A stretch of DNA of 64,000 nt, from the NCBI GenBank assembly GCA_964059195.1, contig CAXKWD010000004.1:122608043-122672042 (forward strand), read 5' to 3'. This DNA is from Ectobius pallidus (lineage: Eukaryota > Arthropoda > Insecta > Blattodea > Ectobiidae). Positions 10,090-21,590 of this stretch are shown here, one piece after another. The notes beneath the pieces were generated by a model. The model was not told the origin of the DNA. It was given only the letters and a program-made list of their open reading frames with translations, and did no database searches. Both the position numbers and the translations under genes were made by a program. Each line of letters starts with the position of its first letter. Positions within the stretch are counted from its first letter, which is position 1.

Positions 10090-13000
10090 AGTAACTTAAC
10101 GAAAGAAGCAAATAACCCCGATTCTTGATAAAACATATTCGTGTAAACCACACACATTTCATAAGAATTTTACCCAAACAATAAATAGGTCATTCCCCCT
10201 TTTCTACGACCCTACGTAACACTGCTATTCCAGTCACCCCAATAGAGGCACCATTTCTTATGAAGAAGTAAGCCCCCACAGAGTGACCCTCTTAAAATTA
10301 TTGCTAAAGGAAGCGCATCCGCTTGTAAATAACTACCCAACTTTCACGTCTCTACATTGTATATACTAATTTAAAACTAACTTGTAGAATTGACAGCACA
10401 TTCAAAAATTTCAACACGCATTGTAAATATTTGAGATTTATTTTAGAAAGAGAAAGTTCAAGTCAGCATAAAATTATTCAATAAATATTTTATACCACAA
10501 AACTATAAATGATATAATAAAAACAGATTTTATTGAAACTCATCATGCACACTGGCCATGGCATGTTGTGATAGTAAAATCTACCCGCGAAGAATATTTA
10601 CTAGAAAATCCAATCCAATATGCGCTGATATACGAATAAAAAAAAAATATACAAAGAAACCCCATAAAATTGTGAAAAGTCCGTAAGCATTTATTGAAAC
10701 CATATATCATGTCACGAATGCCCTAAGAATCAAAACATCCAAGAGGTAAATTTTGCTTTTATTCAATGAACTGGAATCGAAAAAGGACTACGAGAATGGA
10801 ATGTAAAATAGTTTATCGTGAACCCTCTCAGATCTATGTTTCATTTTTACCTCAATGCGACGAATGTATTAATTTAAGGCAATATGATGACGCCCTCATT
10901 TTATAAGTAAACACTGAAAGACAATACCGATACAAGGATTACCTCATATAAAGAAGTGATCTCTTGCAGTGTTTCCTTTGAGACGAAGAAGTGTTTGATC
11001 AGCCTTTTTTCTGACTAAAATTGTATATATGTATTTAAGAAGTGATGTGCAGATTCTCCTCTGGAAATGAAACATCGATTTGACTTAGGATAATCACACC
11101 AGTATTTGATTTAATTAGTTAAGGAAATTTTAGTTACACTTGATGAAAACATTGAATTAATTTTTATAATTACATATAACACTTGGGTTAAAGAGTTAAA
11201 ATTTATAAATGAATAAGTATTTTACTATCATGCATATTCAATTTAGTATCCTCCCTACAACCTTACACCAATCAAATATAAGGTATAAAATGAAGATCAA
11301 AAGGTAAATAAAGAGTTATGAAAAGTGAATTCAAGAGTATGAAAGATTATAAATAAATAAAGGTAAGAAATAAGTCGACGAAGAAAAATGAGCAAAGTAT
11401 ATGACAAGGAAGGAATCCACTGTCAAAGAAGTGAAAAAGGTCACTAATGAGATAGAAAATTTATTAAAATGGAGATAAGGCATGCACTTATAATTATCAT
11501 GCTAGAAAACGCCGATTGACATTTAATAATGGTATTATTGATTGTGTAGGAGTGAGTTTGCATAGGTTAGTAACACCCTTGAACATGATATTACAAAATA
11601 AGCAAAATAAATTTATTTGAATGAATACGATACCTGAAGAACAAAAGAGAGAAAATAGTACATTTTAAATTGTGTAATTAAACATAAAGTGTGAAGTGCA
11701 GAAATAATCAAATCACATTGTGTGTTAAATGAAATTTTATGTATTTGACGGTAAATAATTAAGTGTAATTAGCGTATTGTTTTATTAGGTGAAGAACAGT
11801 GATGTACCAGAAATGAGTTACAACCAGTTAAGAAGACTATTATCAGGTAATTCAATGTACCGGTAACAAAGATTTTTTTTATTAGGTAAAAAAAGAGAGA
11901 GACACATACCAGAAGTAAGTACAATTAAGTGAAAAAGATGGATATCAGCTAATTAAGTGTAACAAGTGTATGATTTAACAATGTTCATATTTTAAGAATT
12001 TTAATGTGAAAACCATATTTTTTTTTTAGTCGTCGAGGAAGAACACAGATAAAAGATAAAACATAACAGAATATTCATAATTACAAAATCGAAATAATAA
12101 ATTAATATACGAACTGACTGAGAGATTTTGGATGCGAGACTAACGAAATTTTTTTAAAATTATTCATAATAGTATTTTCCAAATACCAATAATTTCATAA
12201 TTTTAATAATTGTTACGTTTGGACATTTGTAGCAGGTCAGTTCATATAGGCTTATATAAAATTAGGAATTAAATACAAGAAAATACATTTCACGGACAAT
12301 ATTTGAACTTCCCGCAACATTATTGACTACTAAAAACTACCATTACGCCTAGACTATTACAATGACCATAAAACAAATTACATGACGAGACAGAGGACAT
12401 TTACACGGACAATTTGATATGCAACACGACCATCTGAATCAAAAGACATTACTGGCAATTACAAATAATTAATCAAACGATTAATTATTAACACGACAAC
12501 CTAGAAAATAACATCATTCAACGCATAATCAAGAAAGCTATACAACTACACTTATTACCGACAATAGTGACAAATACTTTAGGAATTATTAGACTAAATA
12601 GAGGGATACAATGTATTAGAGGCGGTACTCTTCTGTCTGGGAAGATTCGTGACGCCACTACTTGGTTTGACATTTGATAAATAGGTTCAGCCCCAAACCT
12701 CACTCCAACTTAACGACAAATTTTTAAACTCATAGCAGAAGACTTAGTTAATTCCCAATCACAAGAGACAAAGCTACCTGACAGAACCAATGGAAACGCA
12801 AGAATATTTTAACACAGAAACATATTAACAGAAACATGAGCAACGGACGCGGACTTGAATACACTGATCGAGAGGAGACGGACGTTATTTTGTAGACACG
12901 AACAGGAGTTAGAAATATTGACTTTTATACAGTGAAATAGTGACGGATACAAATATTGTTTTTATATCGACTTTTCAAGTAATACGGTTGAGGATAGAAA

Positions 13001-13370
13001 TTTATATAAACTAAATAAGAAAGATTATATAGATTATTTTTATTGTGAAGTGAAAAGAATATATACCGCCATAAGATAAATAACTTAAAATTCCTGCGAT
13101 AAAACGTGCAGATGTTATGATAATAATAAATAACCTAAAGTGATTTTGGCGACGACGAAGTGAATCGATAAAGACATTATTTAAAGTAACTGTATTCTTC
13201 CTCCCGACATATTAAGATAATTACAGACATACAGTCTTACTAATAATCCAGTTGTAACATTTATACCAGGAATATACACAGCTGAGGAAAGAAAGAGTAC
13301 TAATAATCGTTGCATAATGCTGAATGTGTGCAACCTTTACACAGCCTAGCCCCCTTGTTTAAACTTGACG
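10090..13370. other. AT-rich non-coding stretch after gag
   Basis: No ORF or motif worth calling. Composition is about two-thirds AT, with A/G-rich sense-strand bias between roughly 10.9 and 12.1 kb. It probably includes the remaining 3' part of the gag element, but no LTR pair or polypurine tract can be fixed. Confidence 0.4.
11780..12070 (+). repeat. Degenerate tandem repeat, about 110-130 bp unit
   Basis: Blocks starting TTTTATTAGGTGAAGAACAG (about 11779), TTTTTTTATTAGGTAAAAAA (about 11874) and TTTTTTTTAGTCGTCGAGGA (about 12018) share the order T-run, AGG/AAGA, ACACA/CATACCAG, AAGTGAA. Similarity is weak. Confidence 0.3.
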
Positions 13371-13383
13371 TAAATAATCAAGA

Positions 13384-13464
13384 TGGCCGATCTGCGTAAC
13401 AGCCGGTCGCTTCGTAGATGTCTGAGATTGAATTTTGAGGTTATGCATCCATTCTTAAGGTAAC
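13384..13464 (+). other. Possible 5' exon with CAAGATGGC start context
   Basis: An ATG in the context TCAAGATGGCC opens a short Arg-rich frame (MADLRNSRSLRRC...) that runs to a TAA in the context AAGGTAAC, which could be a splice donor. The motif resembles YY1-type start sites, and CRE-like motifs lie 300 bp downstream. No supporting second exon was found. Confidence 0.2.
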
Positions 13465-13675
13465 TTGTTATGAAACATTCTGGGCTACTTTTGCGGAATT
13501 ATAAACATTGTTCCTTGTTTGCGGGACATATTTCCACACTTGTACCCATGATTACAGCTTTCTGGAAACAATATAATGAAATACTGAAACTACAATTAGT
13601 CTGCAGACGATCCACCGTTGTTTGCCGCTGCACCGATAGATGGCGTTCAGCAGTCCCTTCATAGCCAGGAGCTAG

Positions 13676-13716
13676 TAACGTCACAAATAGAGTGACGTAT
13701 TTGATGACGTTGGACG
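13676..13716. promoter_or_regulatory. Cluster of TGACG/CGTCA motifs (CRE-like)
   Basis: Within about 40 bp lie AACGTCAC, AGTGACGTA, GATGACGTT and GGACGTAC. This density of ACGT cores is above background for AT-rich DNA. No gene downstream is recognised. Confidence 0.25.
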
Positions 13717-14489
13717 TACAAACCCGATGTAAACTCGGCAGTTACACACTCGTTATTGGTAATGCGGCTTATGCAGAACTTACACGGTGAACAACCAAAC
13801 AACCGTTCAACGCAGATATTAGCAGCTTTTATTAGTAAGGCTGTAAGTGACAAAATTAAGAACAAAATAAACTTACAAATATTATTATTCAAGTACATAA
13901 CTAATTGACATTATTTTACTACCCAGTTTTCCCTAAGCTTATCTCCTATATTGATTTCGTCGAGCACGACCCTATAAAGAGTTCTCGCTCCACCCACTGA
14001 GAAAGCACTAGCCGGACATTATATTTATTTTATAATAATATAATAATAAAGAAGAAAGGTGCCCTCCACCTAACTCTAGGGCAATTCATCGACCCCCTGG
14101 CAATTGGTCATACCGTAACAGATTTTGAAAATCAATTTTAAAATATTTAGGCTAAAATAAATTTTAAATAACTTAATGCTTTGCATGTAGTATGGAGGAG
14201 AAGGCATTGTAAATTTTACAAAATGTGAAGAACCAATTCTAGTTTATTATTTATGATATGTAGGCCTAATAAGTTTATCAAAAATCTTATTTCATAGTTC
14301 AAAAGTTACTTCACTCTGTAATTAGTAGACAATTAAGGAACGATTTTATTTGTAATAACTCAGGGTTTCAATTTTTGTTCTTACTACTTTTCCTTTTTTC
14401 TTTTTACTTTTCTGTTCTTTCTTTATTATTATTATTTTTTAGGTTTTGATTTAATTATATTTTATTTATGTATTTTGTAATTTGTATTT

Positions 14490-14607
14490 TGTAATGTAAA
14501 TGGCTGAACTGTGCCCGAGCACGAGCGCTTGCTCATTCGGGTGGTCTTGTTTTGTTTTGTATAAATATTTTGTATAAATATAAATAAATAATAATAATAA
14601 TAATAAA
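14490..14607 (+). mobile_element. LINE 3' end with TAA-type tail
   Basis: A GC-richer segment (CTGAACTGTGCCCGAGCACG) is followed by ATAAATAT and a (TAA)n tail ending at 14606, the typical appearance of a non-LTR retrotransposon 3' UTR. The coding part upstream is not recognisable. Confidence 0.5.
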
Positions 14608-14973
14608 CACAAATAGTTTTTATAATTTGCTAGAATGTCCCACCCGTAATTATGAAATGGCTGATAAACAATTTACACAGACCAGCCAATTCGTTAGAAT
14701 TCTTTCAGAAGGGTGCATAGTATTCTGCAATACAGATGTAAGCTTAGGCCTACAATAAGCCTCCAAAAAACATTAAATTAATGTGTATTAAAAGCAAAGG
14801 GAATGGTCGACTACTCTGCTTTCTTTGGTAATTTTTAGTCCAACTCGAAAAATGGCCAAAATTCATGTTATTTTATTCTTCCGGACTCCCAGAATCCATT
14901 TATGAGCACACTTTCCTTATAAAAATGTTCTAAATATAAAAAAAATTTACTATAAAGTTTATAGAAAACTACC

Positions 14974-15237
14974 CTAAAATGGCACACTAAAATACTGCAA
15001 ATGTTGATATGTCGTCTGCTTGTGCGAGTGTTCAGCAGCGGCGGTAGATGGAGTCGATGGGTCACGTGGTTCGAAATTAGGGCTGCCAACATCAGTCATT
15101 TCACCACCTCGCCTTAATGGATGCCATGCACCATCGATGGTATTCGTACATGCTCCAGTGTTAGGGTTTACGGTTTCGTCGCAGAAGAGATTCAATATGA
15201 GACATAATAAACCTCGCACTATTCAGTATATTGCTCC
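14974..15237 (-). pseudogene. Merlin/ISXO2-type transposase remnant
   Basis: The 81-codon minus-strand frame contains ETVNPNTGACTNTIDGAWH, which matches the conserved stretch around the last catalytic acidic region of ISXO2-like (IS1595/Merlin) transposases, where TGA.TN.IE..W precedes a Lys/Arg-rich helix. The usual Glu is Asp here (NTIDGAW). The first two catalytic Asp regions are missing, so it is a 3' fragment. The tail after GGEMTDVGS is not transposase-like. Confidence 0.55.
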
Positions 15238-15432
15238 TAAACTAACATAAACGTTCCTAACCTAACAAAACGGCAGAGCTTGGCTGGTGATTCAAAAAGC
15301 ATGCTGAATAAAATGTTGGCAGCAACGTGCGGGTAGGACCAATCACATGCAAGGTCGTTGGCAGCCAATGGGAGCGTTGGTGCCAAAGCCAGGGCCCGCA
15401 TACATGAACACCTCGTGTGGAAGAAAGCAGAG

Positions 15433-15489
15433 ATGTCTACCAGACCCAAAGCAAATGCAAAAAATCCCAAAAGATCTCAAGGAACTTTG
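15433..15489 (+). other. Possible first coding exon of an unknown gene
   Basis: An ATG opens 19 codons of a basic N-terminus (MSTRPKANAKNPKRSQGTL) that end exactly at a good donor, TTG/GTAAGC. The 150 bp upstream is GC-richer and has two CCAAT boxes (GACCAATCAC, CAGCCAATGGG). No downstream exon could be assigned, so it could be chance. Confidence 0.3.
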
Positions 15490-16394
15490 GTAAGCCTACT
15501 TTCAATAACTCACACCTTCTACAATCTGGATTAATATTTCCAGCTTGAATAAGTTTGTCAGCTTACAGTTCTGTATATAAGTTAGTTGTTATAACAAGTG
15601 TGTACATTTTGATCTGACGTGCTCTAGGTCTACATCCTTGAGCCTCGCTCAACACAGATCTGCAGGAGAGCCAGTCCATGGTGACGGGTGTGACATTTGG
15701 ACAGATTTCATTACGCTTATTTCTTTCTACCTCTGAACCATATTGCAGGAATGTCATCAAAGTTTTTTGTGTTAACATCCCAACCCATTGGAAGTACAAA
15801 ATATGATCTAATGTTTTTTTCAAGGCTGTATACTTGAGCTGGAAAATATATTGTGCATGTGACGGGTGAACCATGATTGGACAAAGATTTTTTCTTAGTA
15901 GTAGTAGTAAGTATTCTGCCTTCCGGCAGGTTTTCAAACTTGGTACGCGAATTTTGTTTTCCAAAACTGTCTATCCTCTGCTTCCTCCTTCAGCATCCAA
16001 TATTTCCGCTTTTCCCTTAAATCGTCCAACAGCTGAAGAGCCAATCCATGTGAAAGTGGACAAAGGTGGTTACATCTTTTTTTTACGTGACATAGACATG
16101 TTATATATCAAAGTAAAGGCAAAAGACTGTAGAATTTGAAAATAGATTCACAATTCTATTAAATTAAAGGTATGTATATAATAACAACTGCTGAAATGTG
16201 TATTTTTTTCGTTGACTGAAATTTATAATTTAACATGTTGGCTAGTACTGCATTATACTCATGGAATCAGTAGATTTGCTGCAATTTTTAATTTCACCCA
16301 CAAAAGCACAAATAAGTGAAGATTTTGTCATCATAAAACAAATTTTTAAGATGAGTTTCAGTGAAGATATTCATCAAATCATTTTTCAAGGTAC

Positions 16395-16620
16395 CCTTGT
16401 CACACCCGTCACAAAAAACATGTAATAGTTTGGGTAGTAAGCCAAGTAATCATTGTATAAAATGGAAACTTGGTAAAAGTTAAGATATTTCAATACAGAA
16501 GACACACCTAAAATATAATTTTGAAATGCCTACTATTTTGGCTTAATTTTGATGTGACAGGTGTGACACATGTTGCGTGACGGGTGTGACATATGTTGTG
16601 TGACGGGTGTGACACTTATG
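16395..16620. repeat. TGACGGGTGTGACA iteron cluster
   Basis: The 14-mer TGACGGGTGTGACA or its complement occurs near 15680, 16399, 16553, 16579, 16602, 17998, 18011, 18204, 18379, 21213 and 21883. The three copies at 16553-16615 are spaced about 25 bp apart. All lie in the TIR-family DNA, suggesting transposase-binding sites. Confidence 0.65.
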
Positions 16621-16924
16621 GAAAATGCCTTTTGCAGCTTTTGTATAGTGATTATTTCATGCAGATGTTGAATAAATCATATGTTTTCATTATTACTATC
16701 TTTTAAATGGCTCTTGGACTTCTTGGACTTCCGTGGTACAGAACAGAACTTCGTAGTTTGCAAGACAAAGAAACTACGATCTACCAGCTTTGGCTATGGA
16801 TGACACAGATGACCGGTGGAAATGTCACAAATGTTTTAATGGTGGTAAAGAAGTGAGGTAAAGATCTAGTGATCCCTATAGAGGCCATGAAGGCTTTTAG
16901 GATTCAAACATTCAACCTCCAACA

Positions 16925-17150
16925 ATTTTAGACTTTTAGCACAGGTGGTAAGGTTGTCAGTCTTATGCACTGGCTGCCTTTACCCCAGAATTGCTTCTGG
17001 TACCCATTTCTGTTAGAAGATGAGTTGACCTCAGGGTCATAGTGCCAGCAGAAGAATTAGGCCAATTGAAAAATCTCAAAAACCTCATCAGGAATTGAAC
17101 CTGTGCCCTTCAGGTTTGTAGCACAGTGCCTCAACCAGCAGCATGACATT
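16925..17150 (-). mobile_element. tRNA-derived SINE, family C
   Basis: In reverse complement it has a tRNA-like head with B box GGTTCAATTCCTGATGAGG, then a body matching 56211-56470 (CATTTCTGTT, CAGAATTGCTTCTGG). It is absent from the mirrored right arm of the palindrome, so it inserted after the arms formed. Confidence 0.6.
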
Positions 17151-17682
17151 GTACCCCAATAAAGAAGTGAGAGTGATAGCCTAATTAATTTTGTGCCTGA
17201 TTTCTGTACTGGTAACTTGTATCTTAGAACTGCTAAGAAATTCAGACAGACAATACCTCTAACAGCCGATGAAATGAGTAGGCCTACATGGAAACAAATG
17301 AAGGAGAACAAATAGAAAAACAATCAGCCAATCTAAATATACCTACACAATATTATTTTTGTATGAGAGACAACAAAAATATCCTGGTGACAAGAATAAC
17401 CAGATCCACATCAATTCAGTAAAAGTTTGTGAAGAGCTCAGGCTTCCAAGTAGTCCAGGATTTTAGAGTAGAGGACAACGAAAACTGCCTATCTAGTACC
17501 GGAGGAACATTTCACTTCACAACTTTACACAAGCCTGTTAAAAATATGGACAGAGTGGAAAAAAGACTAACAAGGGAATTCTTTTTTATGCTGAGATCAT
17601 GTGCTGGGATTATCACAAAAAATTTTCATGAAATTCATGCAAAATGGTACAGAGGCAGAAGGTGCAAAGTGTGGTTAGCGTT

Positions 17683-17945
17683 GCAGATTACAGATCCATC
17701 AGCCTGGGTTCGATCCCCGGTACTACCTCGAATTTTTCTGAGGTAGGGAGGTCTGGTAGGGGTACATTGAGCCTCGTGATTCAAATTGAGGAGTTACTTG
17801 ATAGAGAAGTAGCGTCTCTGGTCATGAAAACCACCATTAATGGCCGTGGGTGTCGGCATGCTGACCACATGCCCCCCAATCCTACCATCTGCCTACGGTA
17901 GATGATGCAGTGGTCGGGTGGTAGGTCAAGTCCCTCCAGGGACGG
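17683..17945 (+). mobile_element. tRNA-derived SINE, family B
   Basis: The head reads GTTAGCGTTGCAGATTACAG, with B box GGGTTCGATCCCCGG; the body ends TCCCTCCAGGGA. It matches 21255-21590 in reverse because it lies in the palindrome arm. Confidence 0.75.
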
Positions 17946-18411
17946 AGTTTAGTTTAGTTTAAGTCTCGGTTATAAGTTGATGTTGTCCCATCCGACATGT
18001 CACACCCGTCACGTCACACCCGTCACACTGATAAAGTAAATTTTCAATAACTATATAAATATTTTTGTAAAATCTAATTATGCATTTCATTATGTTTATC
18101 AGTCCTCTTACTTGAAAGAATAAAACAAATATAGTGAAGCTAATCAATTCACAGAAATTTCAATTAAACCTACATAAGAAAAAACCTTTGTCCAATTATG
18201 GTCACACCCGTCACATGCACAATATATTTTCCAGCTCAAGCATACAGCCTTGAAAAAAACATTAGATCATATTTTGTACTTCCAATGGGTTGGTATGTTA
18301 ACACAAAAAACTTTGATGACATTCCTGCAATATGGTTCAGAGGTAGAAAGAAATAAGTGTAATGAAATCTGTCCAAATGTCACACCCGTCACTATGGATT
18401 GGCTCTGAATT

Positions 18412-21053
18412 CTTCTTCTTCCAAGTCTAGTTGTACCCTCCAATCTTCCTTCTACGACATCATGTAATAAGCAGTTCCTTCTGAGAATGTGCCCAACCCA
18501 GTTTGCTTTCCTCTGACGAATTGTGTGTATGATTGACTTCTTCTCACCCACTCTACTCAGAACCTCTTCGTTTGTCACCATGTCCATCCACTTTATATTT
18601 TCTATCTGTCTCCAGCACCACATTTCAAAACTTTCTAAATATTTCTTCTCTAATTTCCTCAAAGTCCATGTCTCTGATCCATACAAAGCAATACTCCAAA
18701 TATAACACTTCACCAGGTTTTTACGTAGCTCTAGGTTCAGACTACTAGTTAGCAGAGTTCTCTTCTTCATAAATGCTTTCTTGGCCATGGCAATTCTTGA
18801 TCTTATCTCCTTGGTGCAATAGGCATCTTTCGTCAGTACACTTCCTAAGTATTTGAACTGGTTCACGTTCTCTAATTCTTGATTTCCCATGATAATTTGA
18901 AGCGGCTCTTCTCTCTTCGATATCCTCATCACCTTCGATTTACCTATGTTGATTTCCATTCCATACTTTCTTCCTGTTTCCACCAGTCTGTCAATCATTC
19001 CTTGCAATATTTCTTGTTTCTTTGCCAGAATCACCAGGTCGTCCGCATATTTGATGGTGTTAATAGCGTATCCTCCTATCACAAAATCCCTAATTCCTTC
19101 TAAGGCTTCTTTTGCTAGCCAGTCTCCATAAAGGTTGAACAAGATGGGTGACATACAACATCCTTGACGCACACCTCTTCCTATTTCTACACTGTTGGTC
19201 ACTCCATGTTCTAGACGCACTTTCACTTTTTGTCCCAGGTACAAATTGCGGATTAGTCTCCTGTCCTTCCAGTCAATGCCTATTTTTTTGAGTATGTCCA
19301 TTAACTTTTCCCAGTTCACTCGGTCAAAAGCTTTTTGCCAATCAATAAAGCAGACACACACTTCTTCGTTGACCGCTAAAACTCTCTCTGATATAATCCT
19401 TAGCATTCCAATTGCATCTCTAGTTCCTTTTCCTTTCCGGAAACCAAATTGGTCTTCTCCTATTACGTCTTCTATTCTTCTTTCCAGTCTTCTAGTTAGT
19501 ATCCGTGCCACAATTTTTCCTACGTGAGATAGCAAGCTGATAGTTCTGTGATCACTACACATCTTGGCACATTTCTTCTTCTTTAGTGCAATCATAGTTA
19601 CCTCTAGGAAATCTTGAGGCCATTCTCCAGTGTCATAAATTCGGTTGATAAGTTTGGTAAGTTTCCTCATCCCATTTTCTCCTAATTCCTTCAGTAGGTC
19701 CACTGGTATGTCATCGTCTCCTGTGGCCTTTCTATTCTTCATTTCTTTTATGGCCTTTTCTACTTCATTCTTCAATATGCTAGGTCCTATATTATCTTTA
19801 TCCACTAGTTCTTCTGTTTCCATCTCGATGTCTTGTGGTCGATTTTGCTTGTCGTAAAGCTTTTCTATGTAATTTTCCCATATTGTAAGAACTTTTCCAG
19901 GGTTTGTAATTAAATTTCCATGAATGTCTTCTATTCCAAAAGTCCGTATTCCTTTATTTTCTTTAGACTCTAACTCCATCGCTTTCTGATACATTAAATC
20001 ATATCTTCCTTTTCGTCGAAGCTCCTTAATTTCATCACAGCTTTCTTTAAAGTAATTTTCTTTTGCTCTGTCTGTCTCTCTTCTTAGTTCATTATTCAAT
20101 CTCTTATATTCCACAGTATTAGTATTTTTGTATTTCCTTCTTTCTTCCATCTTCTTTAACATCTCTTGTGTTACCCACGGTTTCCTATTTATTCTGTCTA
20201 TTTTTCCAACTTTGTTCTTCAACGTGTCCAACAAAACATTTTTTACACTTTCCCACTCACTTTCTACAGATTCACCAACATTTTTTATTTCATGTAACTG
20301 TGTTTCCAATGACTCTTTAATCGAGTCCTTGTCATTTCGCAGTTTTTCTAAGTTCCATCTTGGATTTCTTTTACATGTCCGCCTAATCCTTTTCAGCCTA
20401 GTCTCTATGTCTGCTACAAGAAGATTGTGGTCTGTGTTGATGTCAGCATTTGGAAGAGTCTTCACATCTTTCACACTGCCCCGGAATCTCTGCTTGATGA
20501 GAATGTAGTCAATCTGGTACCTCTTAATATCCCCAGGGCTTTTCCAGGTGTACAACTTTGTTTTCCTCTTCTTGAACCAGGTATTGGTTATCACCATATC
20601 ATATTGTTGGCAGAAGTCAACAAGCCTATTACCTCTGTCATTGCGCTTCCCTAATCCATAAGGACCCACAATTTTTTTCTCTTGTCCTTCTCCTATGACA
20701 CTGTTGAAATCTCCCATAATTATGGCATTCACTTTACCTCTTCCTTCTTGATACAATATTTCGCCTATGTCTTCATACATTTTATCAACCTCTGCATCGT
20801 TGTGATCTGAAGTTGGCATATACACTTGCACTATCAAAACATCCACTGGATCTGCATTTATTTTTACATACATTATACGATCACTAACACACTCCACTTT
20901 TGTAATACTATTCACTAGTTTATTTTCCACCACTACAGCTACGCCTCTTTCGTTACAATTTCCACCCGAATAGAACATCGTATAATTACCACAAGCCACT
21001 TCACCTTGTCCAGTCCATCTCACTTCACTTAAACCTACTATATTCTTATGTAG
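18412..21053 (-). pseudogene. RTE-like LINE ORF (EEP endonuclease plus RT), both ends missing
   Basis: The open frame 21089-18267 is 940 codons. LINE sequence starts at IVGLSEVRW (about 21053) and ends near GRRRIQ (about 18412); the first 14 and last 45 or so codons are read-through of the surrounding palindrome. The endonuclease has GLSEVRW, MGDFNSVIG and NTDHNLL (catalytic Glu, Asp, His). The RT has FRKGKGTRDAI, IDWQKAFDRV, GVRQGCCMSPILFNLY and the catalytic YADD (KYADDLVILA). The layout matches RTE-clade LINEs. The N-terminal 40 or so residues of the endonuclease, the C-terminal tail and the 3' UTR are gone. No stop interrupts it, so it is young or constrained. Confidence 0.8.
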
Positions 21054-21254
21054 GTTTAATTGAAAATTCTGTGAATTGATTAGCTTCACTATATTTGTTT
21101 TATTTTTTCAAGTAAGAGGACTGATAAACATACTGAAATACATAATTAGATTTTACAAAAATATATAAATATTTTAAGTTAGTTACCGGTATTGAAAATT
21201 TACTTTATCAGTGTGACGGGTGTGACATGTTGTATGTGACATCAACTTATAACC

Positions 21255-21590
21255 GAGACTTAAACTAAACTAAACTCCATGGCGCTACATCCCTGGAGGG
21301 ACTTGGCCTACCACCCGACCGCTGCGTCATCTACCATAGGCAGATGGTAGGATTGGGGGGCATGTGGCCAGCATGCCGACAACCACGGCCATTAATGGTG
21401 GTTTTCATGACCGGAGACGCTACTTCTCTATCAAGTAGCTCCTCAATTTGAATCACGAGGCTGAGTGCACCCCTAACAGACCTCCCTACCTCAGAAAAAT
21501 TCGAGGCGGTACCGGGCATTGAACCCGGGCCGACGGATCTGTAATCAGTGACGCTAACCACAAGACCACGCCGGCGGTCACCGAGACTTA
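21255..21590 (-). mobile_element. tRNA-derived SINE, family B
   Basis: Reverse complement starts GACCGCCGGCGTGGTCTTGT, has B box GGGTTCAATGCCCGG and ends in the CTCCAGGGATGTAGCGCC body end. It is more complete at its head than the 17683 copy. Confidence 0.8.

Larger units (their letters stand above)
15668..18405. mobile_element. TIR element with TGACGGGTGTGACA ends (inner pair)
   Basis: About 235 bp at 15668-15895 recur in reverse complement at 18177-18405. The ends read GAGCCAGTCCATGGTGACGG and its near complement (GTCACTATGGATTGGCTC). The pair overlaps the larger palindrome at 16038-22796, so two copies of one family are nested or rearranged. No transposase is visible. Confidence 0.6.

Noticed and set aside
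12208..14115. Possible LTR (TGTTACG ... CGTAACA)
   Set aside because: A 7-bp inverted pair alone is weak; no second copy, polypurine tract or target duplication could be matched in the window.
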